Below the pieces are notes generated by a model that had not been told where the DNA came from, did not search any database, and saw nothing but the letters and a program-made list of their open reading frames with translations. Below, piece by piece: positions 34,666 to 43,245 of a DNA stretch of 64,000 nt. Position 1 is the first letter of the stretch, and every line of letters begins with the position of its first letter. Position numbers and translations under genes: made by a program. Source of the stretch: Armillaria gallica (lineage: Eukaryota > Basidiomycota > Agaricomycetes > Agaricales > Physalacriaceae); the NCBI GenBank assembly GCA_037576215.1, contig JBANDB010000004.1, forward strand, positions 4,588,001 to 4,652,000. Reading direction: 5' to 3'.

Positions 34666-35916
34666 CTACTCTTTTACTTCCTCATCCTTCGCTGTCCCGG
34701 GGGTTGAGTCCAACGCTGCTTCGAGTGTGCGAACTTCTTGCCTCTCCTCCTTGTGCAGGCAATCCTTGCTCAGGTGCCCCTTCTCGTCACAGCGGAAACA
34801 CCTCCCTTCCGCTCTCTGCTTTGCCTTCTTCGCGTCGATGTCCATCGCCTGCCCCTGCCCTCCATAATTGGTTACTTGTACCAGCACCCAACGTCCTCCG
34901 CTGTCTCGTGCTTTCTGTTCGGCCGGCTTACTGGTCGGTGGCGGAGGGGGCTTCTTGTGGGTGTTGGACGGTTTGGGGGCGTCCTTGGGCTTCTTGTCGG
35001 GATATCGGTCAAGTCCCTGGGTCTGTTTGAAGACCTTTTGGCGTTGCCGCTCTTCGTACATCCGCTCGATGCGGTCTTTCCATTCCTCGTAGTTCTGAGG
35101 GATTCTGATGCCAATATTGGCGATAATATGCCCGTAGCTTCGCGGGATTCCTTTTTGTACCGCCTGGACCAGTACACCACGGTTCGTCTGGTCCGTCAGT
35201 CGGTTGGCCAGCTTGGCCTCCCTTTCCAGTCGTCTGAAGAAGACGTGGGCCGGGTCGTCGCCCATCTTGATCTCCCCCATGTTCTTTTCGTGGACTAATT
35301 CGATGGCGGGGTCTCGGAATTGTTCGTGGAAGATTTCGAGGAATTGCTCCCACAAGGGGAAGCGATATCGGGGCCCTGCTTCATAATCGGCAGCCTGGAC
35401 AGGATCGTCCTCGTCATCCGGCAGCGGGGGAACGTACCAGTAATCATCACGGAGGTGGACCCACCAAGATTCCGTGTCCCCCTCTAGTAGCGACGTTACG
35501 AAACCTATCATGAGGGAAGGTACTCGCTGGTAGAAGGCTCGGAATGTTTCGAAGTACTGGGTACAGTCCCCGAGGAATCGCTCAATGTCGTCGTGTTCCC
35601 CTGAAAAGGGATTGGGAAGTCGTCGCAGAACTGGCTTGATCTGGGACATCATCGGAGGTTGGTTGACGTTCCAAACGCCAACTGGTCCATGGGGAAGGGG
35701 CTCGTTGTTGGGTGGTCGAGGGAGTGAGAAATGATCTAGAGGGGGACCCGGTCGCGGTCTCCTTCCTCGGTCCGGTGCCCGTTGGCGGGCTACGAGAAGA
35801 TCGTCTCGTAATTGGACGGCTTCGGCACGTAGGAGCGCTAACTGGTTTTCTAGCCGCGCCGCTCGTTGTGCGTCTGTCTCTGCGGGCGCTGCGTCGCCCC
35901 CTGCCATGTCCGCCAT
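34666..35916 (-). CDS. Element 3 gag (intact, 416 aa)
   Basis: Open gag frame from ATG at 35916 to TAG at 34666. The start (MADMAGGDAAPAETDAQRAA) is chosen because it lies 133 bases past the ORF1 stop and matches the gag start of element 2. A longer open frame upstream is only a shadow of ORF1. Layout: residues about 20-50 a heptad-like helix (LENQLALLRAEAVQLRDDLL), then the core (NPFSGEHDDIERFLGDCTQY; SWWVHLRDDYWYVP; EQFRDPAIELVHEKNMGEIK), a Lys/Pro-rich stretch (KPSNTHKKPPPPPTSK), and a CCHC knuckle CFRCDEKGHLSKDC about 40 residues from the end. Role: particle shell and RNA packaging. Confidence 0.88.
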   Translation of the reverse strand: MADMAGGDAAPAETDAQRAARLENQLALLRAEAVQLRDDLLVARQRAPDRGRRPRPGPPLDHFSLPRPPNNEPLPHGPVGVWNVNQPPMMSQIKPVLRRLPNPFSGEHDDIERFLGDCTQYFETFRAFYQRVPSLMIGFVTSLLEGDTESWWVHLRDDYWYVPPLPDDEDDPVQAADYEAGPRYRFPLWEQFLEIFHEQFRDPAIELVHEKNMGEIKMGDDPAHVFFRRLEREAKLANRLTDQTNRGVLVQAVQKGIPRSYGHIIANIGIRIPQNYEEWKDRIERMYEERQRQKVFKQTQGLDRYPDKKPKDAPKPSNTHKKPPPPPTSKPAEQKARDSGGRWVLVQVTNYGGQGQAMDIDAKKAKQRAEGRCFRCDEKGHLSKDCLHKEERQEVRTLEAALDSTPGTAKDEEVKE

Positions 35917-36049
35917 TTCTTCTTCTTCATTCGTGTTGTTGTCTCCCCCCGCGAGAAGACGACTGGTCCCCTGTCCGTGATACTCTCCGCGTCTCCTCCA
36001 GTCCCTCTTCACCCACGTTGGTGGGGAATCGGGAAGAGGACTCACCGAG

Positions 36050-37108
36050 TCAGAGAGGTGTGGGGGGGCCATCCAAGTCAGGTTGGTCCCCCTCGAGCCG
36101 TGCGAGGGGAAGTAGGGCCCGTTCCAGGGCCGTCTGTTCCTGCTCGGTTCTGGGCCGTATCCCCCGTATATGGCTCCCAGCGGCGGGACGGTGAAACTGC
36201 CTGTTCCGGTTGGCAAAGATCCTGGCGCGGATGTTTGCCTCTCTTCCCAGTCGAGGAACCAGATCCCCTCGATTAGCGGCAAGGAAGAAGTCCATGTCCT
36301 CTCTGATGGGGCAGTGCCATCCTGTGCGCTGTGCCAGGTCCTGCCATCGGAGTTCCCAGGCCTCGGCCCGGGCTGGCCCCAAGATGTTGATGTCAATGGG
36401 TTCGAGTCTGGGCCAGTCGTAGTCTCCCCCGTAGGGATTAAGGGGGTCATCGTCATCTCGAGGACGCGGGGGTCCGGCAACGACGACGGGTTCTGGGGTA
36501 GTGGGGCATGATAGGTCGGGGGTGTAAGGTACTCCCCACTCGTCCAGGAGGATGATGGGGATATCGGCGTCGGAATCATCCGAGTCGACCTCGATCGGCC
36601 ATCGGGGATTCCCCCGGGGCTCCTCAACCCTAATGGGTCGTCGCCCGGGTGGATTCCTGAGGTGGGCTCGGTATGTTCGGTCCCTTCGAGGTATGGTTCC
36701 TCTCGTATAGGGCGGGGGCTCCTCAATCCGTACCGTCCGCGGGGGTTGCGGAACGGGGTTTGGTGCAGTGGGTGGCTCAGGGTTGGAGTTGGCGGTAATC
36801 TCCCTATCCTCGAAGAATGCCATGTTTAACTCGTAGTAGACGGTCTCGGTATGAGCCTGTCGCCTTCGAGCCTCGGCGGTGCGGAGCCCCGGCCTAATGT
36901 AGGCGGGGTTGAGTCGTGGGAGTTCGACATAATGTCGGGGGATCGGAGCAGGAGGGGGTACGACTAATACTCCCCTCCGGTGCAGGAAGGAGCGGATCTG
37001 TTTGTCGTATGTGAGTACTAACGCAGCGGTTAGTAGACAAAGGAAGGTGGCTGCCGCGATGGCCGTTCCGATTTCGATGGTTTGTTTGTTGGTCAGGTCG
37101 GGGGTCAT
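36050..37108 (-). CDS. Element 3 ORF1: pre-gag membrane protein (intact, 352 aa)
   Basis: Intact ORF between the 5' LTR and gag. The N-terminus is MTPDLTNKQTIEI, followed by a hydrophobic helix of about 20 residues (residues about 13-34, AIAAATFLCLLTAALVLTY), a basic patch (KQIRSFLHRR) and a 300-residue Pro/Arg-rich, partly acidic tail (VDSDDSDADIPIILLDEWG). With few residues ahead of the helix and basic residues after it, a single-pass protein with a cytosolic tail is likely. It is homologous to the ORFs at 6251 (element 2) and 51849 (element 4). Its ATG overlaps the stop of the upstream small frame as ATGA. No known domain was recognised. It is not a typical Env: it is 5' of gag and has no cysteine-rich ectodomain. 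Confidence 0.8.
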   Translation of the reverse strand: MTPDLTNKQTIEIGTAIAAATFLCLLTAALVLTYDKQIRSFLHRRGVLVVPPPAPIPRHYVELPRLNPAYIRPGLRTAEARRRQAHTETVYYELNMAFFEDREITANSNPEPPTAPNPVPQPPRTVRIEEPPPYTRGTIPRRDRTYRAHLRNPPGRRPIRVEEPRGNPRWPIEVDSDDSDADIPIILLDEWGVPYTPDLSCPTTPEPVVVAGPPRPRDDDDPLNPYGGDYDWPRLEPIDINILGPARAEAWELRWQDLAQRTGWHCPIREDMDFFLAANRGDLVPRLGREANIRARIFANRNRQFHRPAAGSHIRGIRPRTEQEQTALERALLPLARLEGDQPDLDGPPTPL

Positions 37109-37374
37109 CGATCGCGTCTCGGACGCTGCTCGATGGTTTGGATCAGCTGCGAAATCTGGTAGATGAGGAATTGTAGGAGGAAGAGGGTGATGAGGTTAAG
37201 GATTGCAAATCGCAGGGTGGTCAGGTTAGTCGAGGTTGCAGTCGTAGTCGGCGTAGCCGCAGTAGTCGTAGTGGTAATAGTCGTCGTCGCGGGGTTCCGG
37301 TTGCTCCTGTCGTTTAGGAGCTTTCCTTCGTCTAATCCTTTTCTGCGGCTTTGGTCGTCCTCCCTGTTCCTTTT
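37105..37374 (-). other. Element 3 small pre-ORF1 frame (Thr-rich, hydrophobic C-terminus)
   Basis: Open frame of 89 codons without an in-frame ATG. It runs from a Lys/Arg-rich start through a Thr/Ala repeat (TTTTTAATPTTTATSTNLTT) into a hydrophobic segment (ILNLITLFLLQFLIYQ) and ends QRPRRDR before TGA. That TGA shares bases with the ORF1 start as ATGA. Element 4 has a matching ORF that does start with ATG (51980). It overlaps the 63-codon ATG ORF at 37226-37417 in another frame. Expression would need a non-ATG start or a frame change. Confidence 0.45.
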
Positions 37375-37417
37375 TCAACTCCGGGTTCTTCTTTCGACGG
37401 TCGAATTTTGCGAGCAT
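37226..37417 (-). CDS. Element 3 first ORF after the PBS (63 aa, basic then Tyr/Asp-rich)
   Basis: The first ATG after the primer site. The product starts MLAKFDRRKKNPELKKEQGG, is strongly basic for 40 residues, and ends with a Tyr/Asp stretch (DDDYYHYDYCGYADYDCNLD). It has no membrane segment. Its 3' part overlaps the Thr-rich frame that leads by ATGA overlap into ORF1. It may be a short upstream ORF acting in translation rather than a functional protein. Confidence 0.35.
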   Translation of the reverse strand: MLAKFDRRKKNPELKKEQGGRPKPQKRIRRRKAPKRQEQPEPRDDDYYHYDYCGYADYDCNLD

Positions 37418-37459
37418 AAAAAGGGCGCCTTCGGTAAATGGTGAGGGACCGTAGTAAGA

Positions 37460-37472
37460 AGCTTCGAGCTAA
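37460..37472 (-). promoter_or_regulatory. Element 3 self-priming primer-binding site
   Basis: Minus strand reads TTAGCTCGAAGCT, one base inside the LTR. It pairs with AGCTTCAAGCTAA in the same LTR with a single A-C mismatch at the centre. In element 2 the centre is perfect. Confidence 0.7.
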
Positions 37473-37473
37473 T

Positions 37474-37821
37474 TGTTATGTCCGAACTCGGGAATAACAG
37501 ACAAGGCGTCTAACAGGTTCTGTCTCTCACTTTGGACAGGCTGATAGAACCGTGGCGTCTGCTACAGCGAGGCGGTATAACACTTAGATTCTCGGCAAGC
37601 GATAGGAATAAAGTTCGGGGTGGTATAAACTTAGCTTGAAGCTAGGGTACATGGCCGAGAGCTGTGTTACTTATATACGATATTCGGGAATCTAATAATA
37701 GCACTGTCCTGCGGCTTCTTGAGAAGTTCTGGGGTTACGACGTTGGGGTTGGGGCCGATGTGCCGAGGGGCCGAGATGCCGGATAAGATAAGATAAGGAA
37801 AAAAGTCGAAAAGTCGTAACA
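37474..37821 (-). repeat. Element 3 5' LTR (promoter copy)
   Basis: 348 bp. In element orientation: tandem TTATCTTATCTTATCC near the start of U3 (about 37781-37797 on plus), TATATAAG, then AGCTTCAAGCTAAG beginning 34 bases later, the presumed RNA start. Confidence 0.94.
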
Positions 37822-37826
37822 AGCAG

Positions 37827-40800
37827 CTCCTTGTCATAGATTTTGTAGTTTTGTTCTGTGACACTGAGTGCTTTCGACATGAAAGCAACTGGGCACCAGA
37901 CTCCGTTCTGCTGTTGACTAAGGACAGCACCAACTGCTTCTTTGCTGGCATCAGCCTTGACTCAGAATGGGTCATTGTTGTTTGGGATAGTGAGAATCAC
38001 ATCAGTCATGTGCTGCTTCAGTTCATTGAAAGCCTTCTCTTATGCTTCTCCTCACTTCCATTCTGCATTGCTGGTTAGCTGTGTGAGCGGGTGAACGATT
38101 CTTGAATACATCTTGATGAACTTCTGGTAGAAGTTTGTGAATCCTAGGAATGATTGAAGCTCCTTCTTCTTCTTGGGAGTGGGCCACTCTGTGATTTCTG
38201 CGATCTTGACTGGGTCCATTCGGATGGAGTCCTGACTGATGATAACACAGAGGTACTCTGTCTCAAGAACCTCAAATTTGCACTTCTCCACTTTGAGAAA
38301 GAGTTTGTTCTCGTGAAGCCATTGGAGGACATGCTTCACGATTTGTCGGTGCTCCCCCAAGTCCTTGGAGAAGATTAGGATGTCATCCAGATAGATGGTG
38401 ACCTTGCCTTCAGCAATCAGGTCCTTGAAGATGTCATTCATCATCCACTGGAAGGTCGTGGGCAAATTAGTGAGCCTAAAGAACATCACGGTCAGTTCAA
38501 AGAGTCCTCTGTTGGTGCAGAAGGTGGCCTTTTCCTCGTCCCCTTCCCTGATTTGGACATTGTTGTATCCCCAATGAACATCAAGCTTCATAAAGTACCT
38601 GGCACTATGCAGCTTGTCAATGAGTTCAGAGATGAGTGGTAATGGGTAATGGTTCTCGATAGTCATCTTGTTGAGCTTGCAGTAGTCCTGTACTGGTCAG
38701 AGTGTCCCATCTTTCTTTTTGACGAAGAAGAAGGGAGATGCAAAAGGGGACTTGGATGGGCAGATTCGGCTGGACTCCAAGTTCTCATCAAGGAACTTGT
38801 CAAGTTGTTCCTGCTCATCTTGGTTCAAGGGATAGACCTTGCAGTCCAAGGTCAACTTTGCATTGGGAATGAGCTCAATAGTGTGGTCCCAGGGCTTTCA
38901 TTTGAGGAGTTCATTGAAGTTCTCCTTGGAGAATAGGTCATGGAAAGAGTGGTAGTGTTCTGGTACCAACTCTTTGAAGGTCTTGGATTTGTTGGCATTA
39001 GCCTGGGCTGCGAGATCATTGGTGTGGTGCATCGCTCGGATGACCAGCTCTTCTTCCATTCAGACGGTGAGAATGGTATCACCTTCTTTGAGTTCTTCAT
39101 CCCAACAGTTGTCAGGGTCAGCGTCGGGAAGCTCGATGTGGTTCTTGATGCATTGGCAGTGACCAAAGATGATGCTACCAGTCTTTCAGTTCACACTCGG
39201 GTTGTGGTGTTTGAGCCAGTTGTGTCCAAGGTAAACATCGTTTGTTCTGAGGTTGGTCACTGCAAGGTCAATGCGCTCGTGGTGGTCCCCGATCTTCATA
39301 CAGAGCTCCATGAACTCAGTAATTTCACTGCCTTTGTTGTGGGTTCCATTAGTGTTATAGACTGGAATGGGTACTATGGCCTTTTTCATGTTGATCTGAT
39401 GCTCGAGCACATAGGTGCAATTGATTGCGCTCCCCATGCATCTGCTGTCCAACAGAGCCTTTATGCTCAGGACCTTCTTTCCTATGCATGGCTCGAGAAT
39501 GACTGGCACCATGAAGTCTCCGATGTGCCTTGAATGTAACAGATCGGTTCTCATAGCTTGTAGAGCTGTTCTCGGGCAGTTTTCCTGCCTTCCTTCAGTT
39601 CGTGGAGTAGCTCATTGGTGAGTTCTCCAAGTCGGTCCTTGTGTATCCAAACACAGAGGGTGGTGTGTGCAGCATTGTCACTTTGTGCTTTGTGGATGGC
39701 TCATAGCGTCCAATCAACCTCAAAAGGCTTCATCCATCGGTGAGGGACCTCCAGAACCTTTGCACTAGCCGCTGGGGGGGTAGCTACTGTCAGTGAGGTC
39801 ACCTCTGTCTTGGTATCATTGTTCGGGACCACCCCCTTGTTAGGGAGTGGTCCAGTCACCTGTCATGGCAATTCAGGTGGAGTCAGGAGTGTTGCATTGT
39901 AAGGCTTCAGAGAAATCGTCAGGCTGCTGGTGGTGAGCCATCTGTTGAACGATGTATTGTCATCTTTGTCAGGTACTTCAACCATAATTACCTGATGCCC
40001 CCTCTTCACCACCTGGGCGCTAGCAGCTTCCTGTCCTACAGCTTTGCTGTCATGCTTGTTCTTGGTCAGGCCATTGCGCATCCAATGGTTTTTGCCACAT
40101 GCACATCTTCATTGGGATCACCTGAGGGGGTGTCACGCTGGACTCCATTGAGAGAACCGGATTGCAGCAAGTTCATTGTGATGGCAGGGCTGCCTCCTGG
40201 GGAGACAGTGGGCTGATGAGAGTCTTGAACCTCTTTAGGTCAAGCCCTGGAACCTGCTCCTAATAGGCTATGTGAATCGTTCTGCCCCTGCATTCCAGGG
40301 CCTGCGCCGATAGCGGTTCACCCTTTGTCTTGATAGGTGATCATGCTCCAGGGACTCTTGCTAGGCTGCTGGTCATCAGACCATGCTGTTGGTCTGCCTA
40401 TATGCATGGTTTTGATGTTCATGGGTCCATTGGTGGACCCATTCCTTGCAGTGTTCCCCAATTGTGGGGCCGCTTCTTCAAGGGGAGTGAGTCCCTCTAA
40501 AAGAGGTGCTTATTCCCTTGCCCCTCCCATTCGAGGCATTATGGAGGGTGGTGATATGGTAGTCACCTTTTCAATTGATGTGTTCACTCACAATGAGCTG
40601 CTTGCTGGTCATGTTGCTGAGGTTTCCCCCACTTTGGCGTGTGTATGGGGGCTCACAGCTATCCCCTATTGTAGGGAGACATCTGTGAATTGGTCAGTCA
40701 TGTCCCAAAGGATGTTGTATCAGTTCTTCGATTCTGATACTGGTGCATGGTTCTGGGTAGAAGTCGGTAATTGGCTCATAGGCTATATATTGTTTGTAGC

Positions 40801-40970
40801 TTTCAAAGTTGTAGTAAAAACTGACCCTGCACATAGGGGTCAGGGTATAGCTGAATGCGTGATAGTAAAAATGTCTGTATGTAAAGAGGAATCAGACTGT
40901 CCAGCAGAAAGAGGGCATACACCCATATATAAGTCCTTGGTCATTGTGGTGGAATCAGGCACCCAATGAC
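37827..40970 (-). pseudogene. Element 4 pol 5' part: linker, protease, RT, start of RNase H
   Basis: Upstream half of the split pol. The linker runs at about 39560-40970, with AQVVKRGHQVIMVEVPDKDD near 39970-40030. The protease region reads LLDSRCMGSAIN near 39410-39450, so the catalytic DSG is DSR. RT is at about 38050-38870 (NHYPLPLISELIDKL; YLDDILIFSKDL; FLGFTNFYQKF) and RNase H begins near 37990, ending at the AGCAG duplication beside element 3 in the DKELL block. Stops occur near 38667, 38700 and 39187 among others. Domain order and spacing match elements 2 and 3. Confidence 0.85.
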
Positions 40971-42219
40971 CTACTCTTTTACCTCCTTGATCTTGGTGTC
41001 TGTGGAGAGCAGCTCTGTGGCTGCCTCCAGTGCATGTACCTCCCATTTCTTCTGCTTCTGCAGGCAAAACTTGGATATATGCCCTTTCTTGTCACATATG
41101 AAGCACCGTCCCTCCCTCATCTTCACTACTCTGTCAATCTGCATGGGCTCTCCCTGCCCCCTGTATGTTGTTCTCTTGGTGGCCACCCATCATCCCCCCA
41201 AGTCGTGGCTCTTGTTGCCACCAGTCGACTTACCTGACGAGGAACTTGTTGCACCACCTGTAGCGTTCTTGTTGCTACTGGTGGTGGTAATCTGCTTCTG
41301 GTTCTCCCAGGGCTTCTTGTCGTAGCACTGGTCGAGTCTGTGCATCTGGTCATAGACATACTTGCACTGTCATTCCTCATACATTTGGAGGATGTGGTGC
41401 TTCCATTCCGTATATGTTCTTGGGACTCCGAACCCAATGTTGGCAATGATGGAGATGTAACTTACTAGGACCCCCTGTCATACCACGCATACCATTGTGC
41501 CATGGTCGCCCTTGTCTTCACGTTGTCCTGCCAGCTTAGCCTCCTGTTCCAGCTTCTGGAAGTAGAGGGTGATGGGGTCATTGCCCATCCTCAGCTCAAA
41601 CATCTTTTTCTCATAGACTTCCTCAATGGCAGGGTCTTGGAACTGGTTGTTGAACTCCCTGGTGAAGTTATCCCAGTGTGGGTAGTGATAACAAGAGGGT
41701 TCAGGGTCATCTGGGTCAGCGCTCCAGTAGCTTTCCCAGTGGTGGACCCACCAGTCCTAGGTGTTTCCTTCGAAGTGGGAGGTGGCGAAGATCACCATCA
41801 GGGATGAGATTCCCTGGAACTGGTGTCGGAATACCTCAAAGTACATGAGGCAATCTCCGAGAAATCAGTCCATATTGTTGTGCTCCTCCTTGAAGGGAGC
41901 TGGGGTCTTCATCAGGATGGGCTTCACACTCAGGAACAGTGAGGGTTCCGCCACCTTCCACCATCCGACTGGTCCTTGCTCTGGGGGTTGGTATCTGGGT
42001 GGTCTTGGAACTAAGAACCAGTCTTGATCAGGTTGGTAGGGAGGTTGTCCCAGCCTCCCTCAGTCTGGTTCCTTCCCCTTCCTCATCCTTTCTAGTTCTT
42101 TGGTCAGATGCAACCCCTCTTCACACATCTGAGCGATCTGTTCATATGCCTGTCAGAGTCGCTCCACTTCAGAGGGTTCTGGCTGCTGCCCTGATCCTTC
42201 TGCTTCCATTTCCCCCATC
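40971..42219 (-). pseudogene. Element 4 gag, broken
   Basis: Collinear with element 3 gag. It starts near 42219 (MGEMEAEGSGQQPEPSEVER) with a helix-forming stretch (LRQAYEQIAQMCEEGLHLTK), then the core (APFKEEHNNMD; DWWVHHWESYW; NQFQDPAIEEVYEKKMFELR) and a zinc knuckle CFICDKKGHISKFC near 41085-41110, where relatives end KDC or RDC. It ends EVKE-stop at 40971. At least five in-frame stops occur (for example about 42060, 41868, 41760, 41370). Confidence 0.82.
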
Positions 42220-42545
42220 TCCAATCCTGCTGCGGCTAGAAGCCTGCTGGTGAATGCCTCTCAGTATTCCCTGCTTTGAAAGTTCTTTTTTGGGGGCGAA
42301 TCTGAAAGGGGCTCTATCTTGAAGTCAGGAATGTCCACCAGGTCCATTGAGGACTGTAGTCCAAACATCCCAGTTCTGTGGGGTGGCATCAGGAGTCAGG
42401 GTTCGGCGAACATTGCTTGGCCCAGGGGTTGCGTTCCTGGGCTCGGTGGGTTCCATCTGACTTGAGAAGAACTCAGTGGAGAAACTGTGGGATATGGTGG
42501 TCATGGCCCTGGTGTGGGTGCAGCAGTGACTCATTGTCGTTATGG

Positions 42546-43245
42546 TAGTGTTGCCACGGCTCAGTCCTGAGTCATCGAGTCATTGAGTGGAGTAGAAAAT
42601 ACTCTGAGCTGAGCCATGGCAATGACTTGGGACCCTGAACGGCTTTGCTCGGCTATGACTCGACTTTGCTGGCTTCAAGCTGGCTCAAGTCGCCAACCTC
42701 ATCTATTTTAGGAAATACATTTTGTATCACTTTCTTTGCAATGTACAGTCATAGTGGGGAAGGCTGTTGAGTAGTGCAAGTCAAAAAATGATTGTATTGT
42801 AGTGTATTTAATCAAATTCAAGCTATATTACATTTGATGAAGGCAGGGAGGTAAATCTGGAAAAGGCTTTTGCTGGCCCATGGCCCATAGACTATCATCA
42901 ATGATATAGAGTGAGCTGAGGCATGTAGGTATACATGAGCACATCCACTATAATGTGATGTGTAGCATGACACTGCTATATAGCAACATAGGCTCATAGC
43001 ATGGTAGCTCTGCCTGTCATATCATCACTGAGTGACAGCTTACGTGCTGGTGGTGATGTCAGCTTTCAGAACTGGGTTCTGAAAGATGATGAATATATTA
43101 ATACATTGTTTTGTGCAATGCAAGCCTTGTGTTCTTAGTAATTTCTTAACAGCCATAACAAATACTCTTCAAGGGGTCATTCATTTCATTATATGGAATG
43201 TTTTTTATTCAATTTATTTGTACAGAATAGGTGAGCACCGTTCAG
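42546..43245. other. hAT left end, non-coding
   Basis: Contains the left terminal repeat and subterminal motifs (about 42565-42700), then A/T-rich DNA with no ORF. It includes the likely 3' untranslated region of the minus-strand carried gene. Confidence 0.5.

Larger units (their letters stand above)
29586..37821 (-). mobile_element. Element 3: youngest Ty3/gypsy chromovirus, inserted in element 4
   Basis: Minus-strand element of 8,236 bp with 348-bp LTRs at 29586-29933 and 37474-37821 and perfect duplication AGCAG (29581-29585 and 37822-37826). It sits in the RNase H coding region of element 4. The LTRs differ at only three positions, all CpG in the right copy and CpA in the left. Gag and ORF1 are open. 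Pol has four TGA stops (CGA in relatives where comparable) and one frameshift in a G run. The copy is CpG-rich compared with the element around it. It is the best reference for the family in this window. Confidence 0.96.

Noticed and set aside
35712..36194. Long open frames antisense to element 3 gag and ORF1 (also 34738-35298 and 35866-36276)
   Set aside because: They are shadows of GC-rich coding sequence on the other strand; no motif, and gag/ORF1 on minus have clear homologues.
35917..36726. N-terminal extension of element 3 gag up to 36726
   Set aside because: The extension overlaps ORF1 in another frame and does not align with element 2 or 4 gag; the start at 35916 matches their gag starts.
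36050..37108. Calling ORF1 an envelope gene
   Set aside because: It has one N-terminal helix and a Pro-rich tail but no signal for a cysteine-rich ectodomain, no furin-type site, and lies before gag, so env homology cannot be claimed.
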